From positions 1 to 64,000 of the forward strand of contig JAJRWR010000006.1 of assembly GCA_024276695.1 (NCBI GenBank): a DNA stretch of 64,000 bases. Direction: 5' to 3'. The notes below the pieces were generated by a model. That model was not told where the DNA came from. It was given only the letters and a program-made list of their open reading frames with translations, and ran no database searches. This document shows, in pieces, positions 8,990 through 16,983 of this stretch. This DNA comes from an archaeon. GTDB lineage: Archaea > Thermoproteota > Nitrososphaeria > Nitrososphaerales > Nitrosopumilaceae. A program made the translations under genes and the position numbers. Each line of letters opens with the position of its first letter. Within the stretch, counting starts at the first letter, position 1.

Positions 8990-10645
8990 ATGAACAAAAA
9001 AGCAATCATTACAAGTGCATTACCTTATGCAAACGGAGAAATCCATTTGGGCCATGTTGCATCTACATATCTTCCTGCTGATGTAACCACTAGGTTCTTG
9101 AAACTAAATGGTGTTGAGGCATACTATGTCTGTGCATCTGATGATTTTGGAACTCCGATTCTAATTCAATCTGAAAAAGAAGGGAAAACCCCTGCTGAAT
9201 ATGTTGCACATTGGAATAAACGAGATTATGAGGATTTCTCTGCATTCAATATTGAATTTGACTATTTTTACAAAACCAGCTCTTCAGAAAATATTGCATT
9301 TGTTCAAGATGTCTTCAAAAAATTGAATGATTCTGGACATATTTATGAAAAAGAGATCATTCAATTCTATTGTAATAATGATAAAAAATTCCTTCCTGAT
9401 AGATACGTGAAAGGTATCTGTCCTTATTGTAAAGCTGAAGATCAATACTCTGATCTTTGTGAAATCTGTGGACGAGTACCTGAGGAAATCACTGATCCTA
9501 AATGCTCTTTATGTGGTCAGCCTCCAACTAAAGAAAAAACAACACATTATTTTTTCAAACTCAAAAACTTTAGTGAGTCTTTATCAAAATGGTTGGATGA
9601 AAATCAAAATCTACAAAAAGATGTTAAAAAATATGTTCAAAATTGGATAAAATCTGGACTAATTGATTGGGATATCACCCGGGATATTCCTTGGGGTGTT
9701 CCTGTTCCATTAGATGGTGCAGAAGGAAAAGTGTTCTATGGTTGGTTTGATAACCACTTGGCATACATTTCAACTGCAATCAAATTTTTAAATGATAAAG
9801 GAATAAATGGAAAATATTTTTGGAATTCTGCTGACATTTATCACTTTATTGGTAAGGATATTGTGTATCACCATTATCTTTTCTTGCCTGCAATGAGACT
9901 TGGAATTAACAGTGAATACGAACTACCTGATTACATTCCAACTCGTGGACATTTAACATTACAATCAAAGAAGATTTCTAAAAGTCGGAATTGGTATATT
10001 GGATTAAAACAATTTTTAGAATATTATCCTGCAGACTATCTTAGATTCTATCTTGTTTCAATAAACCCCTACTCTCAGGATGATTTGAATTTTGATTGGG
10101 ATGACTTTACAACACGAATCAATTCTGAATTAATTGGAAATCTTGGAAATTTTGTTAACAGGGCACTCGGATTCACAAAAAAAGCATTTGATGGAAAAGT
10201 TCCTGAACCTGACTCCTTTGATGACAAAGATTTGGAGGCTGAACAAAAAATCAAAAACCTTGCATATGATGTGAGCTCACTTATGGAACAAAATCATCTT
10301 GATAGGGCTTTGAAAAAAATTATGGAATTCTCATCGTTCTTTAACCAATACTTTCAACATAAAGAACCCTGGAAAAAAGGTCCTGGAACTGCCAACTGCG
10401 TATATCTTTCAGTAAATGCTGCTAGAAGCATAGCCATTGCTCTATTCTCATTCTTACCTGAATCTTCACAAAAAATTTGGAATCAGTTGGGTATGGGTGG
10501 TGAAATAAGTAATTCATCTTGGAATGACATATCCGTATTGGGAATTTCATCTAATCATATATTGGGAGATGCATCTCCCATATTTACAAAAGTTGAAGAA
10601 TCTGATATTGAAAAACACAAAAGTCAGTTGGGTCCATCTGAGTGA
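8990..10645 (+). CDS. metG: Methionyl-tRNA synthetase
   Basis: A 551-residue class I synthetase. HLGH is at residues 19-22 (HIGH box), and the KMSKS loop appears as KISKS near residue 326. A double zinc knuckle insert has CPYC...CEICG and CSLCG between about residues 141 and 175, the four-cysteine-pair arrangement seen in archaeal MetRS. The C-terminal tRNA-binding EMAPII domain is missing, so that domain, if used, must be separate. The stop overlaps the next gene's GTG (GTGA). Confidence 0.95.
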   Translation: MNKKAIITSALPYANGEIHLGHVASTYLPADVTTRFLKLNGVEAYYVCASDDFGTPILIQSEKEGKTPAEYVAHWNKRDYEDFSAFNIEFDYFYKTSSSENIAFVQDVFKKLNDSGHIYEKEIIQFYCNNDKKFLPDRYVKGICPYCKAEDQYSDLCEICGRVPEEITDPKCSLCGQPPTKEKTTHYFFKLKNFSESLSKWLDENQNLQKDVKKYVQNWIKSGLIDWDITRDIPWGVPVPLDGAEGKVFYGWFDNHLAYISTAIKFLNDKGINGKYFWNSADIYHFIGKDIVYHHYLFLPAMRLGINSEYELPDYIPTRGHLTLQSKKISKSRNWYIGLKQFLEYYPADYLRFYLVSINPYSQDDLNFDWDDFTTRINSELIGNLGNFVNRALGFTKKAFDGKVPEPDSFDDKDLEAEQKIKNLAYDVSSLMEQNHLDRALKKIMEFSSFFNQYFQHKEPWKKGPGTANCVYLSVNAARSIAIALFSFLPESSQKIWNQLGMGGEISNSSWNDISVLGISSNHILGDASPIFTKVEESDIEKHKSQLGPSE

Positions 10646-11400
10646 CAATGAAACCTATACCCAGAATTTCTACTAGGGGTTATTATGATCTTTCTAATGG
10701 TAATACGTTGAAAAATAACTCATACTATACATATCCAAAAAATGATTTCAAAAAATTAATTGATTCACAAGAAATTACAATTATGATTCACGGTTTAAGA
10801 AATGATAATGCAGGGGCTATTGCCAAGGTTGTTTTAGCAAAAAAACAATTGAAAAAATTAGGATACATTCATCATGTGATTGGATTTAGTTATGATTCAA
10901 ACACTACTGGGGCTCATTTGATGAAATGTGCAAAACATGCTATGACAGTTGGTCAAAAAATTGCAAAGAAAAACGGTACAAATCTTGGAAAATTCATTGA
11001 AGATTTCAAAAAATCTAGCCCTAAAACAAAGATTAGGTTGATGGGCCACTCTTTAGGCTCTCAGGTAATTTTGAGTACACTTGAATATCTTGCAAAAAAG
11101 AAACAAAATGTTGGAATTATAGAGAGTACATATTTTTTTGGCGCATCAATTATTCAAGATGTTCCATCCTCAAAAAAATATGGAAAAATACTTCAATCCA
11201 TAATTCATTCAAAAATTGTAAATTACTATGCCCCAAAAGATGAAGTTCTTAGTTGGGCAAACACTGAAAAATTTGTCAAAGGTCCACTAGGCCTTAATGG
11301 TGCAACTGGTAAACCTGTAAAGAAATATCGCCAGAAATTAGTAAAGCCAAAAAATCACCGATTTGCTAGTTATGCTGCTGTTTTGGGTTCATTTCCATGA
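10642..11400 (+). CDS. Alpha/beta-hydrolase, DUF726-like
   Basis: A 252-residue alpha/beta-hydrolase. ITIMIHGLRN forms the oxyanion strand, GHSLGS near residue 135 is the nucleophile elbow, and likely acid and base residues follow in PKDEVLSW and KNHRFASY. It resembles DUF726-type esterases/lipases, but the substrate is unknown. The GTG at 10642 overlaps the metG stop; an ATG two codons later (10648) is an equal choice. There is no signal peptide, so it acts in the cytoplasm. Coupling to metG suggests co-transcription rather than a shared pathway. Confidence 0.75.
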   Translation: MTMKPIPRISTRGYYDLSNGNTLKNNSYYTYPKNDFKKLIDSQEITIMIHGLRNDNAGAIAKVVLAKKQLKKLGYIHHVIGFSYDSNTTGAHLMKCAKHAMTVGQKIAKKNGTNLGKFIEDFKKSSPKTKIRLMGHSLGSQVILSTLEYLAKKKQNVGIIESTYFFGASIIQDVPSSKKYGKILQSIIHSKIVNYYAPKDEVLSWANTEKFVKGPLGLNGATGKPVKKYRQKLVKPKNHRFASYAAVLGSFP

Positions 11401-11474
11401 TTTTCTTGAATTCTTTTGTTTAGTATGATTAGTACGTGAGCCTTTTATACAAAAAATGGCATTCATATATCGTA

Positions 11475-11585
11475 ATGAATATTAGCGTGTCCTCTTCATC
11501 TGGGAATAAGTCGATTTTGTACCATCTACAGATTTTAGATGAACAATATGATGAAAAATCAGATCTTTCTGAATATCCTTGCTAA
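11475..11585 (+). CDS. Possible 36-residue small protein
   Basis: A short frame starting MNISVSSSSGNKS and ending SEYPC. A TATA-like TTTATA lies near 11444-11450, about 27 nt before the ATG, a spacing that would give a leaderless transcript. It fills the gap between the hydrolase and the SelB-like gene. The acidic, serine-rich peptide shows no known motif. Support is only the promoter spacing, so it is weak. Confidence 0.35.
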   Translation: MNISVSSSSGNKSILYHLQILDEQYDEKSDLSEYPC

Positions 11586-11664
11586 ATTACACGACTCGTT
11601 TTTAAATTTGGCTTTTTAAAAAATAATTTCAAAACTTCATAAGATCGATTTCCAATCAAAATTT

Positions 11665-12585
11665 ATGATCCGTTCTGTGAATTTTGTAGTTTTAGGTAAA
11701 CAGGATCTTGCATCTGAATTTGGAAAAAAAGGCACAGAATCAGATCTTACTCTTTATGATAGAAAAGAATCTGACATTATCAAAACATGGGTGATTCCTA
11801 ACGGGTTTCCTGATAAAATTCAACCTCTCTTTCAGGCAATCAATTTAGCAGAATATGTGATATTATATGTTGATAAATTAGATAAATTCATTGGTGAACA
11901 AATCATTGCACTTGATTCTTTAAAAAAAGAAAAAGGAATCTTATCTCATACTTTCGACGTTGATGAATCAAAATTAAACATGATGATCAAAGGAACAGTT
12001 GTAGCAAATTACATCAAAGTTGATCAAGATAAAATCAAAGAAGAAATGGATAAATTGGAACCTATTACAAATAACGAACCCTCTGAATTGCTAATTGATC
12101 ATTGTTTTGATGTAAAAGGTGTCGGAACTGTAATTCTAGGCAAAGTAACAAATGGAACTATAAAACAATATGATAGCCTGAAATTATATCCTGCTGGAAT
12201 TGATGTTTTAATAAAATCAATTCAAATGCATGATGATCCTGTGAATGAATCTGTGTGTCCTGCAAGAGTTGGATTAGCAGTAAAGGGTGTGAAACCTGAT
12301 GAAGTTAGTCGTGGTGATGTGATTTCAAAAGAAGGCATAGTTGATATAAAAACTGAGGTTTCACTTGATTTTCAAAAGAATCCATTTTACAAAAGTGATA
12401 TTGCAGAAAATCACGGATGTCTAGTTAGTATTGGGTTGCAAATCAAATCTGCAAAATTCTCATCAATTTCTCCTCTAACACTAACCTTTGAGAAACCAAT
12501 TATTTGCAAAAAGGGACAAATTGCAGTAATTCTAAAACCTGAATCTACTACAATCCGAATTCTTGGTAGTGGCACTATACAATAG
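11665..12585 (+). CDS. EF-Tu/SelB-like translation factor paralogue with degenerate GTPase domain
   Basis: A 306-residue protein laid out like the first domains of SelB/EF1A. Residues 1-100 have the fold order of a G domain but lack the P-loop GxxxxGK[ST], DxxG and NKxD motifs. Residues 115-200 match an EF-Tu domain 2 beta barrel (FDVKGVGTVILGKV, then SIQMHDDPV and ARVGLAVKGV). The C-terminus resembles domain 3. Archaea often carry such a GTP-binding-dead SelB-like paralogue next to true EF1A; its job is unknown. Selenocysteine use is not implied. Confidence 0.72.
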   Translation: MIRSVNFVVLGKQDLASEFGKKGTESDLTLYDRKESDIIKTWVIPNGFPDKIQPLFQAINLAEYVILYVDKLDKFIGEQIIALDSLKKEKGILSHTFDVDESKLNMMIKGTVVANYIKVDQDKIKEEMDKLEPITNNEPSELLIDHCFDVKGVGTVILGKVTNGTIKQYDSLKLYPAGIDVLIKSIQMHDDPVNESVCPARVGLAVKGVKPDEVSRGDVISKEGIVDIKTEVSLDFQKNPFYKSDIAENHGCLVSIGLQIKSAKFSSISPLTLTFEKPIICKKGQIAVILKPESTTIRILGSGTIQ

Positions 12586-12623
12586 ACTGATTTAATTAAA
12601 TCAAAAGTTTCAATTGATTAATC

Positions 12624-12743
12624 ATGGAACCTGTTCGTGCTTGTCCCATTTGTCCTAAATGTGGTTCAAAGAGATTCATCAGACTTGCAGGTGAGAAGGT
12701 CACCGTAAAATGTCGTTCTTGTAAGAACATAATTGAAATCTAA
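12624..12743 (+). CDS. 39-residue zinc-ribbon protein
   Basis: A very short gene. The peptide MEPVRACPICPKCGSKRF is followed by a basic stretch and CRSCKNIIEI. Cys-x-x-Cys pairs at residues 10-13 and 30-33 (plus Cys7) make a compact zinc ribbon with a basic linker, suited to binding nucleic acid or a protein partner. It lies between the SelB-like gene and ilvC in the same direction. Codon use matches its neighbours. Function unknown. Confidence 0.75.
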   Translation: MEPVRACPICPKCGSKRFIRLAGEKVTVKCRSCKNIIEI

Positions 12744-12779
12744 ATCATAGTTAATATTTGCAATATTTATCTCAGAATC

Positions 12780-13778
12780 ATGGCAAAAATATGGAAAGAT
12801 GCTGATATCAGTCTTGATCCAATAAAAGATCAAACAATCGCTGTAATTGGTTACGGAATCCAAGGTGACGCACAAGCAAACAACATGAAAGACTCTGGTC
12901 TTGATGTGATAATTGGTCTTAAAGAAGGCGGCAATAGCTGGAAAAAGGCAGAATCTGATGGTCACAAAGTAATGTCTGTTGCAGATGCAACAAAACAAGC
13001 AGACATTGTTCACATATTGATTCCTGACATGATTCAAGGTCAAGTATACAAAGATGAAATCGGACCAAATCTTTCAGATGGAAAAGCATTGTCATTTTCT
13101 CATGCAGCTGCAATCTATTGGAAATGGATTGAAGCCCCAAGCAATGTTGATTTAATCATGATTGCACCAAAGGGCCCTGGTTCTAAAGTCCGAGAAACTT
13201 ACCTTGATAATTTTGGTACTCCTGCAATTGTTGCAGTTGAACAAGATTCTACGGGAAAAGCTTGGGATAGAACATTGGGAATTGCAAAAGCAATTGGAAG
13301 TGCAAGAGCTGGGTTAATCAAAACTGCTTTCAAAGAAGAAGTGGAAACTGATTGGTTTGGTGAACAAGCTGACCTTTGTGGTGGCACAGCATCTATGGTT
13401 ACAAATGCATTTGAAACTCTTGTTGAAGCAGGTTATCAACCAGAAATTGCATACTTTGAAGTTTTACATGAGCTCAAACTTATTGTAGATATGATTCAGA
13501 GATATGGAATAAATGGTATGTGGAGGCGTGTTAGTGAAACTGCCAGATACGGCGGATTGACTCGTGGACCAATGGTAATGGATTCTGCAAATAAAGAGAA
13601 CATGAAAAAAGTTCTTACCATGATTCAAGATGGCACATTCAACAGTGAGTGGATTTCTGAATATCAGAAAAATGGTAAAGATTCATTTGACAAATACATG
13701 AAAGAATATGACGAACACCAAATTGAAAAAGTTGGCAAAGAAATGCGTAAAATGATGTGGCCTGATTCCACAGAATAA
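12780..13778 (+). CDS. ilvC: Ketol-acid reductoisomerase
   Basis: A 332-residue class I enzyme of branched-chain amino acid synthesis that converts 2-acetolactate (or acetohydroxybutyrate) to the dihydroxy acid with NAD(P)H and Mg2+. The Rossmann loop reads GYGIQGDAQANN (from residue 24), where most relatives have GYGSQGHAHA. FSHAAAI, IAPKGPG and the C-terminal ETDWFGEQADLCGG metal-binding helix are present, followed by the knotted domain. A TATA-like TTAATATTT lies about 26 nt before the ATG. No other ilv gene is adjacent. Confidence 0.95.
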   Translation: MAKIWKDADISLDPIKDQTIAVIGYGIQGDAQANNMKDSGLDVIIGLKEGGNSWKKAESDGHKVMSVADATKQADIVHILIPDMIQGQVYKDEIGPNLSDGKALSFSHAAAIYWKWIEAPSNVDLIMIAPKGPGSKVRETYLDNFGTPAIVAVEQDSTGKAWDRTLGIAKAIGSARAGLIKTAFKEEVETDWFGEQADLCGGTASMVTNAFETLVEAGYQPEIAYFEVLHELKLIVDMIQRYGINGMWRRVSETARYGGLTRGPMVMDSANKENMKKVLTMIQDGTFNSEWISEYQKNGKDSFDKYMKEYDEHQIEKVGKEMRKMMWPDSTE

Positions 13779-13787
13779 TCTTTTTTC

Positions 13788-14210
13788 TTATATTTTCCTT
13801 AATTTAGATACGCCAGTTGTAATGTGATCTATGATTGTAGGCAATGGTGTACCTGGTCCAAATACATGATCAACTCCTGATTTTACTAGGTCTGCATGAT
13901 CAATTTCTGGAATTACTCCGCCACCTACTATCAACACATCCTTAATTCCTTTCTTTTTGAGAGTTTTGACCACTCTTGGAAATAGTGTTCCGTGAGCCCC
14001 ATTTAACAAACTCATTGCAACTGCATCAACATCTTCATCCTCTGCGATTTGTGCAACTCTGTCTGGGGTAGCAAAAAGCCCCGAATAGATCACTTCCATT
14101 CCTGCATCTCTAAATGCTCTGCACAATACAAGAGCTCCTCTGTCATGTCCGTCTAATCCTAATTTAGCAACTAAAATTTTGATACTTCGTGATGCTGCTT
14201 TTTGCTTCAT
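13788..14210 (-). CDS. mcmA2: Methylmalonyl-CoA mutase, small B12-binding subunit
   Basis: A 140-residue cobalamin-binding domain. DGHDRG at residues 20-25 is the DxHxxG motif, with His22 the axial ligand to cobalt. SLLNGAHGTLFP and VGGGVIPE follow as in the usual corrinoid fold. In archaea it pairs with the separate large subunit, here encoded at 20850-22445. The mutase interconverts methylmalonyl-CoA and succinyl-CoA, a step of the 3-hydroxypropionate/4-hydroxybutyrate CO2-fixation cycle of thaumarchaea. The start at 14210 (MKQKAASRSIK) is chosen because the longer frame has non-conserved sequence. It converges on ilvC. Confidence 0.93.
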   Translation of the reverse strand: MKQKAASRSIKILVAKLGLDGHDRGALVLCRAFRDAGMEVIYSGLFATPDRVAQIAEDEDVDAVAMSLLNGAHGTLFPRVVKTLKKKGIKDVLIVGGGVIPEIDHADLVKSGVDHVFGPGTPLPTIIDHITTGVSKLRKI

Positions 14211-14311
14211 GTTGATAGTTGTATTTTGGGATATTTTAAAAGGTTTATTTGATTTACAACCTTTTACCTCTTCAAATATATTGATTAATTCTTCAATATT
14301 GTAGATAAGAT

Positions 14312-14575
14312 ATGACTGATGATGTCTGTGATTTTTGTAAAGGCGTAGGTTCTTCATCTACAAATGTTTGTGTATATTGTAATGGCACTGGTGAATGGAA
14401 TCAAGCAGCTCAAGCATATGTCAAAAATCATATTTGTCAATGTATAGTACTTGATAGAAAATTCTGTCCTGTATGTAACAAAAAATGCCATCATGATACC
14501 TCATTGAATCCCAAACAAACCATTGATCCTGGTTATGGGGGAATGTCTTCTTCTGAAATTATAGTAGGCGCATAA
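14312..14575 (+). CDS. Cys-rich protein with DnaJ-type zinc-finger motifs
   Basis: An 87-residue protein. CDFCKGVG and CVYCNGTG near the N-terminus copy the CxxCxGxG repeats of DnaJ zinc fingers, and CQCIVLDRKFCPVCNKKC later offers more ligands. The tail is Gly/Ser-rich (DPGYGGMSSSE). There is no J domain, so it is not a co-chaperone by itself; it may bind unfolded protein or another factor. It diverges from mcmA2. Similar small proteins occur across thaumarchaea, with unknown function. Confidence 0.75.
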   Translation: MTDDVCDFCKGVGSSSTNVCVYCNGTGEWNQAAQAYVKNHICQCIVLDRKFCPVCNKKCHHDTSLNPKQTIDPGYGGMSSSEIIVGA

Positions 14576-14714
14576 AATGCAAAACTCTGTTATTGCCCAA
14601 AGAAAATACTCACCCTTCTTATAGATGAGAAATGCTTCTAAATCATGTCTGAACGTATCATAACTTATTGTATGTCAATTATGTCCATTACAATTAACGA
14701 GGTAGGCAATTAAC

Positions 14715-15614
14715 ATGGATAATCCAACTTGTGCCCGTTGTGGAAAAAATTCTTTGTTATCTGATGAAGTCACAGGTGAACAGTTTTGTGGAAAATGTGG
14801 GTATGTGATTACTGAAAAATCTCAAGAGTCTGGTCCGGAATGGAGATCATTTCAAAAAGACGGTGGTGCAGATCCTGCAAGAACTGGTGCTCCATCATCA
14901 CTCATGATACATGACATGGGATTATCCACTGTAATTAATCCCCTAAACAAAGATGCATCAGGAAAACCCCTTTCTTCATCTATGAAGAGTACTATTGAAA
15001 GACTAAGAACTTGGGATAGTAGAAGTCAAGTTCATGCTCCTGTTGATAGAAATCTAAGGCAAGCTCTAAGTGATTTGAATAAACTAAAAGACAAAGTTGC
15101 AATTCCTGCAAACGTTTTAGAAAAAGCAGCTTACATTTACAGAAAAGCATTAGAAAAAAAACTGGTTAGAGGAAGATCCATTTCTGCAATGATTGCTGCA
15201 TCTCTTTATGCTGCATGTAGAGACACTGAAACTCCTAGAACTTTGAAAGATGTTGCAGATGCTGCAAATGTTAAACGAAAAGATATTGCAAGATGCTATC
15301 GATTATTACATCATGAATTGGAATTGAAAATGCCTGTAGTTGATTCAATTCAATGTATTGCAAGAATTTCAAGTAAGCTTGAGATATCTGAAAAAACTAA
15401 ACGATATGCCGTCAAAGTACTCAAAGAGGCACAAGACCGTAAAGAATCTGCTGGAAAAGATCCTATGGGACTTGCTGCAACTGCACTTTATTTGTCCTGT
15501 GTGAAAAATGGAGTGTCTATTACTCAACGAGACCTTGCAGAAGCTGCCGGAGTTACTGAAGTCACAATCAGAAATCGTTACAAGGGATTAAAAGCAGACC
15601 AATCTCTGAAATAA
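14715..15614 (+). CDS. tfb: Transcription initiation factor IIB (TFB)
   Basis: A 299-residue TFB. The zinc ribbon has Cys6, Cys9, Cys25 and Cys28, followed by the B-reader/linker (EWRSFQKDGGADPARTG), then two cyclin-like repeats, the second ending in a helix-turn-helix (TQRDLAEAAGVTEVTIRNRY) that contacts the BRE. It bridges TBP and RNA polymerase at promoters like those seen in this window. Thaumarchaea carry several TFBs; whether this is the main or a specialised one cannot be told from sequence. Confidence 0.96.
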   Translation: MDNPTCARCGKNSLLSDEVTGEQFCGKCGYVITEKSQESGPEWRSFQKDGGADPARTGAPSSLMIHDMGLSTVINPLNKDASGKPLSSSMKSTIERLRTWDSRSQVHAPVDRNLRQALSDLNKLKDKVAIPANVLEKAAYIYRKALEKKLVRGRSISAMIAASLYAACRDTETPRTLKDVADAANVKRKDIARCYRLLHHELELKMPVVDSIQCIARISSKLEISEKTKRYAVKVLKEAQDRKESAGKDPMGLAATALYLSCVKNGVSITQRDLAEAAGVTEVTIRNRYKGLKADQSLK

Positions 15615-15687
15615 TAATTAATTTCTGTCTTGCAATGCACGCATGTGTCTGCTCAGTGATTATATCTTAAAGTTACTTAGTTGAATC

Positions 15688-16017
15688 ATGCAAACATTAA
15701 CACGATTAAAAATTGAAGAACCTGAAAGAAAAGAATCATTTCTTGAAATTCTTTCTGATAAGTATTGTAGATCTATTTTAGAGGCAATAATGGATACTCC
15801 GAAATCTGCTATAGAAGTATCTAGAGAAAAAATCATTCCCTTGAGTACTGTTTATCGAAGAATACAACAACTTTATGATTCAAAGATGATTAGAACTTCA
15901 GGTGTAATTACAGAAGAAGGTAAGCGCTTGTTTTTGTATAAAAGCAAAATCAAAGAAGCCAATACTAGTTTCAGTAATGGGAAAATTGATGTTGAAGTAG
16001 TTTTTAACAAAAACTAA
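15688..16017 (+). CDS. Winged-helix transcriptional regulator (ArsR-like)
   Basis: A 109-residue protein with a single winged helix (about residues 20-80): LSDKYCRSILEAIM, then SAIEVSREKIIPLSTVYRRI as the recognition helix, then a wing with GKRLFLYKSK. It ends with a short strand typical of the thaumarchaeal regulators that follow this pattern (see also 35081-35692). No metal or ligand pocket residues stand out. It follows tfb in the same direction after 73 bases. Confidence 0.75.
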   Translation: MQTLTRLKIEEPERKESFLEILSDKYCRSILEAIMDTPKSAIEVSREKIIPLSTVYRRIQQLYDSKMIRTSGVITEEGKRLFLYKSKIKEANTSFSNGKIDVEVVFNKN

Positions 16018-16028
16018 TCTTTATTTTT

Positions 16029-16613
16029 CTAATACATATGTTCACTGAAATCTCCTCCCAATGCAATTGATGCAATAACTGTTGATTCTGTTGTTTCACA
16101 TTTCATTTTTGAATCTGGTAAAAATTCTTTGAATATTTCTTGTAACAATTGCTGTGTAAATATGGACCAATTGCTTCCTAATTCATGTTGAATGATAAAA
16201 TGATGCATCTCTCCTTCAATCCTATGATCTGATTTCATTCCAGATGCACGCATATAATCCTCTAATGTCTCAATACATCTTTTCAAATCATATTTTCCTT
16301 TGATAAATAATACTGTGTCTTTGATTACTGGTTTTATGACATTGATGATTTCATTAATTTCTTCAGCAGTCATTTCTATTCCCAACGTATCCAGAATTTT
16401 TTTAGGTACTGGAATGATTCCTATCTTATCTGCAAATCTGTCCCATTGAACATATTTTTCTAAAATTTGTCTTGCCATTACGTTGTGGGAGATATTCTTA
16501 TTCATGGCTTCTATTTCAATCTCCTCTACTAGTTTCACTGGTAGGCGATATGTGATACTACGTGTTTTTTCTTTTTTTGGAGTATGCTGTTGTCGTTTAA
16601 TAGTAGAATCCAT
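16029..16613 (-). CDS. Putative ribbon-helix-helix-type regulator, 194 residues
   Basis: The N-terminus is basic, and residues 17-52 read like an Arc/CopG ribbon-helix-helix: strand SITYRLPVKLVEEIE, then two helices ending ARQILEKYV. A 140-residue C-terminal domain follows, with a HHFIIQHELGSNWS segment that could be a sensing or dimerising module. Proteins of this layout recur in thaumarchaeal genomes without known function. It converges with the winged-helix gene at 15688. Confidence 0.6.
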   Translation of the reverse strand: MDSTIKRQQHTPKKEKTRSITYRLPVKLVEEIEIEAMNKNISHNVMARQILEKYVQWDRFADKIGIIPVPKKILDTLGIEMTAEEINEIINVIKPVIKDTVLFIKGKYDLKRCIETLEDYMRASGMKSDHRIEGEMHHFIIQHELGSNWSIFTQQLLQEIFKEFLPDSKMKCETTESTVIASIALGGDFSEHMY

Positions 16614-16775
16614 TTTACACAGATATCCAAAATGAATTGAATATAAAGTTGATTCAAGTATGGCTGTGAATTTGTTCTCAAATTTGATAATCGTAATTAA
16701 TTATAAAATAAAATAGTCGTTCTATACTAAATGAGGGAATTTCTGTGCAAGATACACTGATAATTCATTTGAGAT

Positions 16776-16937
16776 ATGGGACAATACTGTAAAAATTGTG
16801 AAAAATTTATGAAAAATTCAGAGGTAACTCATTGCTCTGATGAATGTCTATTATTTACGATTAAAAATAGCAACACATTAGATGAAACTGGATTTAGTGC
16901 TATTACTTGGGATGAAAAATCTGATCCTTGGAAATAA
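16776..16937 (+). CDS. 53-residue Cys-rich protein
   Basis: The frame begins MGQYCKNCEKFMKNSEVTHC, continues to CLLF, and ends DEKSDPWK. Four cysteines (CxxC, then two more about 12 and 16 residues on) make a likely zinc-binding unit, while the C-terminal half is acidic and probably unstructured. It lies 46 bases before the aminopeptidase in the same direction. Unknown function; one of many tiny zinc proteins in this window. Confidence 0.65.
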   Translation: MGQYCKNCEKFMKNSEVTHCSDECLLFTIKNSNTLDETGFSAITWDEKSDPWK

Positions 16938-16983
16938 CTTTGAATAGAAAATCTACTTAAAGTGTACCCAAAGTATCTCAAAT

